A stretch of DNA of 64,000 bases, from the NCBI GenBank assembly GCA_045544035.1, contig JAZPYE010000017.1:149616-213615 (forward strand), written 5' to 3'. Position numbers and translations under genes: made by a program. Origin of the DNA: SIG587 sp045544035 (lineage in GTDB: Bacteria > Bacillota > Clostridia > Oscillospirales > Acutalibacteraceae). The notes below the pieces were generated by a model. That model did not search any database and was not told where the DNA came from. It worked only from the letters and a program-made list of their open reading frames with translations. Below, piece by piece: positions 50,307-57,649 of this stretch. Numbering within the stretch: the first letter of the stretch is position 1; every line of letters starts with the position of its first letter.

Positions 50307-50486
50307 ATGAACGTAGTACCCGAGGCACGTGAAGCACTCAACCGTTTTAAGATGGAGGCTGCTAACGAGGTTGGCGTAAGCCTTAAGCAGGGCTACAACG
50401 GTGACCTTACTGCAAAGCAGGCAGGTTCCATCGGTGGCCAGATGGTTAAGAAGATGATTCAGGCTTATGAAAACAGCATGAAATAA
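50307..50486 (+). CDS. Small acid-soluble spore protein, alpha/beta type
   Basis: A 59-residue protein that coats DNA in spores and protects it. The family hallmarks are seen: a first helix ending MEAANEVGVSL and the second block GSIGGQMVKKMIQ, separated by GYNGDLTAKQA. GGAGTG precedes the ATG. A forespore (sigma-G type) promoter would be expected; a weak TGATA/CAATAATA pair near 50239-50272 is only a suggestion. A strong terminator follows. It shows that this lineage has sporulation genes. Confidence 0.92.
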   Translation: MNVVPEAREALNRFKMEAANEVGVSLKQGYNGDLTAKQAGSIGGQMVKKMIQAYENSMK

Positions 50487-50504
50487 GCTAATTTATAAAC
50501 GAGA

Positions 50505-50527
50505 AGGTCGGGAATACCCGACCTTTT
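50505..50527 (+). terminator. Terminator after the spore protein gene
   Basis: AGGTCGGG, loop AATA, CCCGACCT, then TTTT. Confidence 0.88.
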
Positions 50528-50610
50528 TAATTTTTTAGGAATTTTTATGAATACCAGGGGAGTAATTGTAACTTTTTTGTAACATTTTTTCGTTTTTTGG
50601 CAAATAACCC

Positions 50611-50639
50611 TTGAAATATATATAATTATTGTGTAAAAT
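50611..50639 (+). promoter_or_regulatory. Sigma-A promoter of the PucR-ftsEX operon
   Basis: TTGAAA (50611-50616), 17-base spacer, TAAAAT (50634-50639), about 80 bases before the first ATG. Confidence 0.75.
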
Positions 50640-50722
50640 ATATTTGTGATATTTTGGGCTTTTTATGTAATGCACCCAAAGGCGCTTTTTGCGTAAAACC
50701 ACATTTGTGAGGAGAATGGCAA

Positions 50723-51808
50723 ATGTCAAATCGTTTATTCCAACCTGTGATTCATCAAATGAAGGATGCTGTTGATAAAACCTTTGGTGTTTTGGACAGC
50801 ACTTTTACCGTTATTGCATGCAGTGAGCTAGGTAAAATCGGTGAAACCTTTGGCGTTGATGCTTCTATTGCGTCAATCGGCATAGACAGTTTTCAGTTTG
50901 AAAATTACACCTGCAAGGTTATTGCCGCCAACCAGGGCAGCAGTTATATGGTGTTTGTTGAGGGCACCGATTTGCTGGCTGAAAAGTACTGTAATATTTT
51001 AACAGTTGCTTTTGCCAACATTAAGTTTTATTATGATGATAAGTATGATCGCAGCAATTTCATCAAGAACATTATTCTTGATAATATTTTGCCCGGTGAT
51101 ATTTATTTAAAGGCAAGGGAACTTTATTTTAACAACGATGTTTCCCACACCGCAATTTTAATTCGCGCAACCGAGCCCAGCGATATTTCGGTTTATGATA
51201 TCGTTCAAAATCTTTTCCCCGACAAAACCAAGGATTTTGTTATTAGCATTAATGAAACCGATATTGCGCTGATTAAAGAAACCAAGCGCGACATTGAATC
51301 AAGACACATTGAAAATCTTGCCGCCACCATTGCCGACACCTTATCGGGTGAGTTTTACACCCATGTTGTTATCGGCGTAGGAACAACGGTGGATAACCTT
51401 AAGGATTTGGCACGCTCCTTTAAAGAGGCGCAAACTGCCCTTGAGGTTGGTAAGGTGTTCGACACCGACAAGACCATTGTTTGCTACGATAATCTTGGCA
51501 TTGCCCGCCTTATTTATCAGCTTCCGACCACTCTTTGCGAAACTTTCCTTCGCGAGGTGTTTAAGCGCGGCTCCATTGAAAGCCTTGACCAGGAAACACT
51601 GTTCACCATTCAGCGCTTCTTTGAAAACAACCTCAACGTTTCCGAAACCTCAAGAAAACTTTTCGTTCACAGAAATACCCTTGTGTACAGACTTGAGAAA
51701 ATTAAGAAAATCACAGGTCTTGATTTAAGAGAATTTGACCACGCAATTATCTTTAAAATTGCACTTATGGTTAATAAATATCTTCGTAGCAACCCTATTA
51801 AGTACTAG
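50723..51808 (+). CDS. PucR/CdaR-type transcriptional regulator
   Basis: A 361-residue regulator with a C-terminal PucR helix-turn-helix (LNVSETSRKLFVHRNTLVYRLEKIKKITG) and a central GGDEF-like/CdaR domain (about residues 120-290). The N-terminal part (1-110) may sense a ligand. GAGG precedes the ATG. It lies six bases before ftsE and shares its promoter, so it may regulate or sense cell-wall division state; that link is inferred from position only. Confidence 0.82.
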   Translation: MSNRLFQPVIHQMKDAVDKTFGVLDSTFTVIACSELGKIGETFGVDASIASIGIDSFQFENYTCKVIAANQGSSYMVFVEGTDLLAEKYCNILTVAFANIKFYYDDKYDRSNFIKNIILDNILPGDIYLKARELYFNNDVSHTAILIRATEPSDISVYDIVQNLFPDKTKDFVISINETDIALIKETKRDIESRHIENLAATIADTLSGEFYTHVVIGVGTTVDNLKDLARSFKEAQTALEVGKVFDTDKTIVCYDNLGIARLIYQLPTTLCETFLREVFKRGSIESLDQETLFTIQRFFENNLNVSETSRKLFVHRNTLVYRLEKIKKITGLDLREFDHAIIFKIALMVNKYLRSNPIKY

Positions 51809-51814
51809 AAATGA

Positions 51815-52540
51815 GTGAGAATTATCAATATCAGTGATACTTTAGGAAAGGAATCGGCGCCTGCCATTGAGTTTCGTGGCGTTTCAAAAACCTACATAAG
51901 CGGCACCCACGCTCTTGAAGATGTTAACGTGCGCATTAACAAAGGCGAATTTGTTTTTGTGGTTGGTTCTTCCGGAGCAGGTAAAAGCACCTTTATGAAA
52001 CTTATAATGCGGGAGGAAAAGGCCAACACGGGTGAAATTTTTGTTAATGGCTTTAACCTTACAAAAATGCCGAGAAAACAGGTTCCAATGCTCAGGCGTA
52101 CAATGGGAATTGTTTTCCAGGATTTCCGCCTCATCCCCACAATGAATGTTTTTGATAATGTTGCCTTTGCAATGCACGTTATTGGTGCTTCAAGCCGCAA
52201 AATCCGTGTTGAGGTTTCCAAAGCCCTCAGTAAAGTGTCCCTTGGTCACAAGGCACGTTCAATGCCCAATCAGCTTTCGGGCGGTGAGCAGCAACGCGTT
52301 GGTCTTGCACGCGCTCTCGTTAACGCTCCCGACCTTATTATTGCGGACGAGCCCACAGGTAATGTTGACCCCACAATGTCTTACGAAATCGTTAACCTGC
52401 TCACCGAAATTAACAAACGTGGCACCACAATTTTAATGGTAACCCACGACCATAATCTTGTTCGCGATTTTAAGCATCGTGTCATTATGCTTGACGGCGG
52501 CAAAATTGTTGCCGATAACATGGGAGGTGACGCTCAGTGA
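51815..52540 (+). CDS. ftsE: Cell division ATPase FtsE
   Basis: ATPase of the FtsEX complex, which drives peptidoglycan hydrolases at the cell surface. 241 residues with Walker A GSSGAGKSTFMK, Q loop VFQDFRLIP, signature LSGGEQQRVGLARALV, Walker B LIIADEPTGN and switch His in VTHDHN. The start is a GTG with a weak ribosome site; the N-terminus is about 15 residues longer than in most FtsE, so an internal start is possible but no good codon offers itself. The stop overlaps the ftsX GTG. Confidence 0.93.
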   Translation: MRIINISDTLGKESAPAIEFRGVSKTYISGTHALEDVNVRINKGEFVFVVGSSGAGKSTFMKLIMREEKANTGEIFVNGFNLTKMPRKQVPMLRRTMGIVFQDFRLIPTMNVFDNVAFAMHVIGASSRKIRVEVSKALSKVSLGHKARSMPNQLSGGEQQRVGLARALVNAPDLIIADEPTGNVDPTMSYEIVNLLTEINKRGTTILMVTHDHNLVRDFKHRVIMLDGGKIVADNMGGDAQ

Positions 52541-53589
52541 ACCTCCAAAGTGTAAGATATTTGACCAAAGAGGGTATTAAAAACATTTGGGTTAACCGCC
52601 TTATGTCCCTTGCATCAGTGGGGGTTTTGGTTGCCTGTATGGTGCTTATTGGTTTATCCCTTTTAATTACAGCCAATGTTGATGTGGCCCTTGGTAATCT
52701 TGAAAAGCAAAATGTTGTTATGGTTTATTTTAACGACTATAACTCTGTGCTTTACGGCGATAAGACCGATGAAACCTCCTCCGTATCTTCTGCGGTGGGG
52801 GACAGCGATGCAACCTCTTCAGCGGAGAGTGTTGTCGATGCCAACGGTATCAGTGAAAATGATTATCTCATTCACAACGAAACCGAAGCCCGTGCTCTTT
52901 GCGACAAAATAGCAACACTTGATAATGTTTTAAGTGTTGAATATGTTTCAAGCGAGGATGCCCTTGCAAACATCAAGGAAACAATGCTTGACGGCAAGGA
53001 GGAATATTTTGAATTCCTTGATGAGGAATACGGTAATCCCTTGTCCGATGGTGCTAAGGTTATTATGAAAGACCTTTCCCTTTTTGAGGAAACAATAGGA
53101 AAAATCAAGGCACTGGACGGCATTGATTCGGTTGTTTCACAAAACGATTTGGCCGAAAAAATCACCGCTATTAAAAACGGAATCGGCACAGCAGGAATCT
53201 GGATTATTGCAATTCTTCTTGTTATTTCTCTTGTAATCGTTTCCAACACAATCCGTGTTACAATGTACAATAGAAAGCTTGAAATCAGCATTATGAAGGC
53301 GGTGGGCGCCACCGATTCATTTATCAGAATTCCCTTTGTTGTTGAGGGTGTCACCATCGGTATCATTTCAGCAATAATTTCAGAAGGTTTTGTTTATTTC
53401 TGCTACCGCATTGCCACCGAAACACTTAAAACAACGCTTGGCACAAGCGACATTGTTAATTTCGGCTCAATGGCTTGGATTTTGCTCCTTGTCTTTGTGG
53501 GAATCGGTTTTGTTGCAGGTACTATAGGCAGTGTCTTTATGATAAGCAAGTATCTTAGAAAAGAAGGTAGCGAGTTCGCTGCAATCTAA
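52537..53589 (+). CDS. ftsX: Cell division membrane protein FtsX
   Basis: A 350-residue ABC permease-like protein with one N-terminal helix, a large extracellular loop (about residues 50-215) and three C-terminal helices. The loop contains a Ser/Asp/Glu-rich insert (about 72-108) before the conserved part beginning at CDKIATLDNVLSVEYVSSED. It transmits ATP hydrolysis by FtsE to an outside hydrolase, here probably the M23 protein encoded next. Starts at GTG within the ftsE stop. Confidence 0.92.
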   Translation: MNLQSVRYLTKEGIKNIWVNRLMSLASVGVLVACMVLIGLSLLITANVDVALGNLEKQNVVMVYFNDYNSVLYGDKTDETSSVSSAVGDSDATSSAESVVDANGISENDYLIHNETEARALCDKIATLDNVLSVEYVSSEDALANIKETMLDGKEEYFEFLDEEYGNPLSDGAKVIMKDLSLFEETIGKIKALDGIDSVVSQNDLAEKITAIKNGIGTAGIWIIAILLVISLVIVSNTIRVTMYNRKLEISIMKAVGATDSFIRIPFVVEGVTIGIISAIISEGFVYFCYRIATETLKTTLGTSDIVNFGSMAWILLLVFVGIGFVAGTIGSVFMISKYLRKEGSEFAAI

Positions 53590-53601
53590 AAAGGAGTATT
53601 T

Positions 53602-54795
53602 ATGTTTTTTAAATCAATTAAACGCATTCTTGCAGTTTTAATGTGTGTTCTGATTGTAGCGCTCATTCCACTTTCTGCTTCGGCAATGACGGTTAGTGAA
53701 ATGCAAAGTGAGATTGACCGCCTTGAAAAGGAAGCGGAAGACCTTAAATCAGATATTGCCGACCTTAAAAACCAAAAAGCAAACAAGCAAGATATTAAAA
53801 ATGCTCTTGATAGGCAGATAAACAACCTGCAATCCCAAATCAATGTTTGCATTGATAGGATAAACAAGGTTGAAGAGGAAATTGCCGCAAGTGAGGCTAA
53901 AATCAAAGAAAAAAATATAGAAATTGAGGAAAGCAAAACTCTCTTTAAAAAGCGTATTCGCGCAATTTATATGAGCAACACGGGCAGCAACATTCAAATC
54001 CTTTTGGGTGCCGAAAATTTTGCTGATTTTCTCACTCTTTCCGAACTCACCCGTGATGTTTCCGCAAGGGACAAGCAGCTTATTTCTGACATTGTCAAGA
54101 CTATTGATGAAATTCAGGCTGAAATCAAGAAAAATGAGGAACGCATTGCCGAGCAAAATGCCATAAAAAAAGACCTTGATGCAAAGCAGACCGAACTTGA
54201 AAAACAGGCTGCCGAAATTCAAGGCATTATCCAGGATATTTCCAGCGACCAGAGCCAGCTTCAGGCAGACCTTAAGAAAATTGAAGCGGAAAAAGACAAT
54301 TATATGGAAAGTATAATCCAGCAGTCGGGTAGCAGTAGTGGTAAGTATGATGGTTCTGCCTTTATGTGGCCTTTACCCGGTCATTATATTTTAACATCGG
54401 GCTTTGGTCCCCGTTGGGGAAGAAAGCACAGTGGAATTGATATTTCTGGCTACGGTGTTGCCAATGCTAAAATCGTTGCGGCGGCAAGCGGCACGGTTTA
54501 TGACACGGCTAACTACTGTCAGCACAACTATCCTTCCTTCTGCGGTTGCGGCGGAGGATGGGGAAGATACGTGATCCTTGATAATGGTGTGGGCTCCGAT
54601 GGTAAAACCTATCACACGGTTTATGCTCACATGAGCCGTACAGCAGTAAGTCAAGGCCAAAATGTTGTTAAGGGTCAGGTGCTGGGCTACGTTGGTAACA
54701 CAGGCAACTCAACGGGCGCACATTTGCACTTTGAGGTTTGGGTGAACAAGGTTCGAGTTGATCCCGAGCTTTATGTTGGAACCACAGCGAAATAA
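53602..54795 (+). CDS. Secreted coiled-coil M23 peptidase, FtsEX partner
   Basis: A 397-residue exported peptidoglycan hydrolase: signal peptide ending ASA (about residue 28), a long coiled coil (about 30-240), then a LytM domain with zinc motifs HSGIDISG and HLHFEVW. This is the EnvC/PcsB/CwlO arrangement in which FtsX loops bind the coiled coil and free the catalytic site. Both zinc motifs are intact, so it should cut cross-links itself. An insert with Cys residues (CQHNYPSFCGCGGGWG) lies in the catalytic domain. AAAAGGAG precedes the ATG. Confidence 0.92.
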   Translation: MFFKSIKRILAVLMCVLIVALIPLSASAMTVSEMQSEIDRLEKEAEDLKSDIADLKNQKANKQDIKNALDRQINNLQSQINVCIDRINKVEEEIAASEAKIKEKNIEIEESKTLFKKRIRAIYMSNTGSNIQILLGAENFADFLTLSELTRDVSARDKQLISDIVKTIDEIQAEIKKNEERIAEQNAIKKDLDAKQTELEKQAAEIQGIIQDISSDQSQLQADLKKIEAEKDNYMESIIQQSGSSSGKYDGSAFMWPLPGHYILTSGFGPRWGRKHSGIDISGYGVANAKIVAAASGTVYDTANYCQHNYPSFCGCGGGWGRYVILDNGVGSDGKTYHTVYAHMSRTAVSQGQNVVKGQVLGYVGNTGNSTGAHLHFEVWVNKVRVDPELYVGTTAK

Positions 54796-54801
54796 AATTT
54801 T

Positions 54802-54828
54802 CAAGGGCGGTTTTCCGCCCTTGTTTTT
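54802..54828 (+). terminator. Terminator after the M23 gene
   Basis: AAGGGCGG, loop TTTT, CCGCCCTT, then GTTTTTT. Confidence 0.88.
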
Positions 54829-54841
54829 TAGAGGAAGATTT

Positions 54842-55327
54842 ATGAAATATGTAACATTAAGGCGAGTTGTGGGACTTGCTCTTACCGTTTTTCTGATGAT
54901 TTTTATTTTTTCAATGTCGGCGCAAAATGCCGAGATTTCAAAACAGACAAGTGGGGGAGTAACCCGTTTTATTGCAGGTCTTATTTACCCAGGATTTAAC
55001 GACCTTGCCGAGCAGGCACAAAACCAAATTATTTCATCACTTCAAGGTCTCGTTAGAAGTGCGGCGCATTTTTCGGTGTTTGCGACCCTTTGTTTTTCTA
55101 ATCTAATTTTCACGCTGACACTCCAGAAACTGAAACTTTTAATGAGATATCTTTCATCCATAATTTTTTCTATCGCTTATGCCGTGAGTGATGAAATTCA
55201 CCAGCTTTTCATTCCGGGCAGGGCATTTCAGTTTTCCGATATTTTGGTTGACACCTTAGGCATAATTCTGGGTGCCACGGTTATGTATTTAATAATGAAA
55301 CTAATAAAAAAACGGACTCTAAACTAG
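54842..55327 (+). CDS. VanZ-family membrane protein
   Basis: A 161-residue membrane protein with four hydrophobic helices and the VanZ motifs SAAHFSVFATL and SDEIHQLFIPGRAFQFSDIL. VanZ proteins are linked to low-level glycopeptide/lipoglycopeptide resistance but the molecular role is unclear. AGAGGAAG lies before the ATG at 54842; a longer frame overlapping the M23 gene is rejected. Confidence 0.88.
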   Translation: MKYVTLRRVVGLALTVFLMIFIFSMSAQNAEISKQTSGGVTRFIAGLIYPGFNDLAEQAQNQIISSLQGLVRSAAHFSVFATLCFSNLIFTLTLQKLKLLMRYLSSIIFSIAYAVSDEIHQLFIPGRAFQFSDILVDTLGIILGATVMYLIMKLIKKRTLN

Positions 55328-55340
55328 AGTCCGTTTTGCT
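55309..55340. terminator. Bidirectional terminator between vanZ and the Cys-rich peptide gene
   Basis: AAAACGGACTCTA and TAGAGTCCGTTTT pair with a three-base loop that includes the end of vanZ. Confidence 0.88.
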
Positions 55341-55345
55341 TTTAA

Positions 55346-55456
55346 CTAGCAGCAACCGCAGTTGTTGCTGTCACTGTTACCGCAACCGCCACAGCAGAAG
55401 AGGATGAGGATAAGGATGATAATCCAAGTGCAGTTGTTACCGCCAAAGTTACACAT
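55346..55456 (-). CDS. 36-residue Cys-rich single-span peptide
   Basis: A small gene with GGGGG eight bases before its ATG and a shared terminator behind it. The product has CNFGGNNCTW, a membrane helix of Ile/Leu (about residues 11-20), then FCCGGCGNSDSNNCGCC, eight or more cysteines in all. No named family recognised; small Gly/Cys-rich membrane peptides of this build occur in spore-forming Clostridia and bacilli, but a coat or membrane role is only a guess. Confidence 0.65.
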   Translation of the reverse strand: MCNFGGNNCTWIIILILILFCCGGCGNSDSNNCGCC

Positions 55457-55517
55457 AAAGCAAACCCCCTTTTTGTTTTTTCACCACATACTATGTAAAA
55501 AATTTTAAATTTGTTAC

Positions 55518-55566
55518 TTGACTTTCCCTGACTTTTAATTTATAATAAAGGTCAGGAAAAGTCAAA
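55518..55566 (+). promoter_or_regulatory. ctsR promoter with two CtsR operator boxes
   Basis: TTGACT (55518-55523), 17-base spacer, TATAAT (55541-55546). One CtsR-type double heptad, GGTCAGGAAAAGTCAAA, starts at 55550 just after the -10 box. A second one in the opposite direction (complement of TTGACTTTCCCTGACTTTT) covers the -35 box and spacer. Both match the known GGTCAAA-type direct repeat with one or two changes, so the operon should repress itself. Confidence 0.88.
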
Positions 55567-55581
55567 AGGAGGCCGTGCTTT

Positions 55582-56034
55582 ATGAGAATGAGTGATTTAA
55601 TAACTGCAAAAATCATTGAAATGCTCAACGGTTCAGAGGAAAACATTGCCGAAATTCAGCGCAATGAGCTGGCAACGCTTATGGGCTGTGCCCCAAGTCA
55701 GATAAATTATGTTTTGTCATCTCGCTTCACCCCCGAACACGGTTATATTATTGAAAGCCGCAGGGGAGGCGGCGGATATGTTCGCATTACCCGCGTAAAA
55801 TTAAGTAATTCAAACGCGTTAATGCACATTATAAATTCAATAGGGGAAACAATCGATTCCCTGGCCGCCCGTGTGGTTCTTGAGAACTGTCTGCAAACAG
55901 GGCTGATAAACAAGCAGGCGGCAACCATGACCGCCGCGGCAATTTCAAATTCGGTAATGCAGAGAATCCCCGTTGAATTCAGGGAATACCTGCGTGCTTC
56001 AATTTTAAAACAAATGTTACTTACTCAAATTTAG
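55582..56034 (+). CDS. ctsR: Class III heat-shock repressor CtsR
   Basis: A 150-residue DNA-binding repressor of clp genes. N-terminal winged helix with NELATLMGCAPSQINYVLSSRF and the glycine-rich wing ESRRGGGGYVRI, whose tip is the heat-sensing loop in characterised CtsR proteins; C-terminal dimer domain. AAAGGAGG precedes the ATG. First gene of ctsR-mcsA-mcsB-clpC. Confidence 0.96.
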   Translation: MRMSDLITAKIIEMLNGSEENIAEIQRNELATLMGCAPSQINYVLSSRFTPEHGYIIESRRGGGGYVRITRVKLSNSNALMHIINSIGETIDSLAARVVLENCLQTGLINKQAATMTAAAISNSVMQRIPVEFREYLRASILKQMLLTQI

Positions 56035-56127
56035 AGGATTAACGAGTATTTTAACAAAGTATGGGCTAAAATCCGCCTTTCAAAAACTGTGTTCGGATTA
56101 TTCGCTCTACCCTAGAGGTGAAAGATT

Positions 56128-56622
56128 ATGATGTGTGAAAACTGTGGAAAGAATCCTGCAACAACCCATATCCATACGGTTATTAACGGTGTGGTTACCG
56201 ACAAAAATCTTTGTGGCTACTGTGCTGCGGCCGAGGGGCTTATTAACCCTGCAAAAACTAGCCTTACCGATATGCTTATTTCAATGTTCGGCGATAATAT
56301 GGCAAAAACAAAGCTTTCAAATACAACACGCTGCAGCATTTGCGGCTCGACCTTTTCCGATTTCGCCGAAACAGGAAAGGCAGGCTGTGCAAATTGCTAT
56401 AAAACCTTTTATGATGAGTTGCTGCCCTATTTAAAGCGTGTGCACGGCAGCACCAAGCACACAGGCAGCCGACCCGAAAGAGCGCCCCTTATTGTTAGAA
56501 GTGAAAATAAAATCGGCCAGTTGAGAAAAGAACTTAAAGAGCTAATCTTAACCGAAAATTTTGAGGAAGCTGCCAGAGTTCGCGATGAAATTAAAGAATT
56601 GGAGGGCAAGGAAAATGAGTAG
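56128..56622 (+). CDS. mcsA: McsA, activator of arginine kinase
   Basis: A 164-residue zinc protein that activates McsB. It has four CxxC pairs (CENC, CGYC, CSIC, CANC) in the first 95 residues and a C-terminal UVR-type helix pair (ILTENFEEAARVRDEIKEL). Lies 93 bases after ctsR and overlaps mcsB by eight bases. Confidence 0.94.
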   Translation: MMCENCGKNPATTHIHTVINGVVTDKNLCGYCAAAEGLINPAKTSLTDMLISMFGDNMAKTKLSNTTRCSICGSTFSDFAETGKAGCANCYKTFYDELLPYLKRVHGSTKHTGSRPERAPLIVRSENKIGQLRKELKELILTENFEEAARVRDEIKELEGKENE

Positions 56623-57625
56623 ATGGTATTTATCACCTGATGCTGATAACGATGTTGTTATCAGTTCAAGAATAAGAATTGCCCGAAATTTAAGCGGAAT
56701 GCCTTTTCCTGTTAGAATGAGCACACAGGATAGGCAAAGCCTTAATAAAAGGGTTAAGAATGCCGTTGACACAATAAACGATCCTGCAATTTCCTCACTT
56801 AAATTCATTGAGCTTGAAAAGGTTCCTAGCCTAGAAATTGCGGCAATGGTTGAAAGACACGTAATCAGTGCCGATTTTGCCGCAAAGGGCGAAAATGGCG
56901 CTATCCTTTTAAATGAGGATGAAACCGTTTGCGTTATGATTGGTGAAGAGGACCACATCAGAATTCAGGTTGTCTTAGGTGGTCTGAATTTGGAAAATGC
57001 CTATAACATTGCCTATAAAACCGAAAGGCTTTTAGATAGCGCTTTGCATTTTGCCTTTGATGAGCGCCTCGGTTATCTTACCGCCTGTCCCACAAATTTA
57101 GGCACGGGGCTCAGAGCCGGTGTTATGCTGCATTTGCCCGTTTTAGAGGCGGAAAATTCGGTAGCTAATCTTTCGGAAAGCATTAGAAAAATTGGCTTCA
57201 CCGTTCGTGGAATTTACGGTGAGGGCAGTCGCTCAAAGGCATCAATGTACCAAATTTCAAATCAAATCACATTGGGCATTGATGAAAAAACCGCTATTGA
57301 TAATTTAAATGTTATAACAAAGCAAATCCTAGAGCAGGAAAGGCAGAGAAGGGAAGCCTTTAACAAAACAAAGCTTGAGGATATTGCTTGGCGTGCCTAC
57401 GGAAATCTTAAATTTGCCCGCATTTTATCAAGCGAGGAAATGTTCCGTGAGATTTCAAAGATTAAACTTGGCATAGAAATGGGCATAATAGAATGTAATA
57501 AAACCTTGCCAATGAAAATTTTAGTTGAAACACAGCCTAACATGTTAATGTGCCGTTTCGGCAATATGCCCCCCGATGAAAGGGATGTAAAACGCGCTGA
57601 AATGGTAAGGGCGATGCTCGAATAA
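56615..57625 (+). CDS. mcsB: Protein arginine kinase McsB
   Basis: Phosphorylates arginines and marks proteins for ClpCP degradation. The 336-residue phosphagen kinase-like protein has ISSRIRIARNLSGMPFP, the nucleotide-binding LGYLTACPTNLGTGLRAGVM with the conserved Cys, and NE-type loops. ATG at 56615 follows GGAGGGC; a longer frame inside mcsA is rejected. Overlap implies coupled synthesis with McsA. Confidence 0.95.
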   Translation: MSRWYLSPDADNDVVISSRIRIARNLSGMPFPVRMSTQDRQSLNKRVKNAVDTINDPAISSLKFIELEKVPSLEIAAMVERHVISADFAAKGENGAILLNEDETVCVMIGEEDHIRIQVVLGGLNLENAYNIAYKTERLLDSALHFAFDERLGYLTACPTNLGTGLRAGVMLHLPVLEAENSVANLSESIRKIGFTVRGIYGEGSRSKASMYQISNQITLGIDEKTAIDNLNVITKQILEQERQRREAFNKTKLEDIAWRAYGNLKFARILSSEEMFREISKIKLGIEMGIIECNKTLPMKILVETQPNMLMCRFGNMPPDERDVKRAEMVRAMLE

Positions 57626-57649
57626 TAATCATTTCAGGAGTGATTGAAA

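Noticed and set aside
54758..54841. Longer start for the VanZ protein overlapping the M23 gene
   Set aside because: It would read through a strong terminator and lacks a ribosome site; ATG at 54842 has AGAGGAAG.
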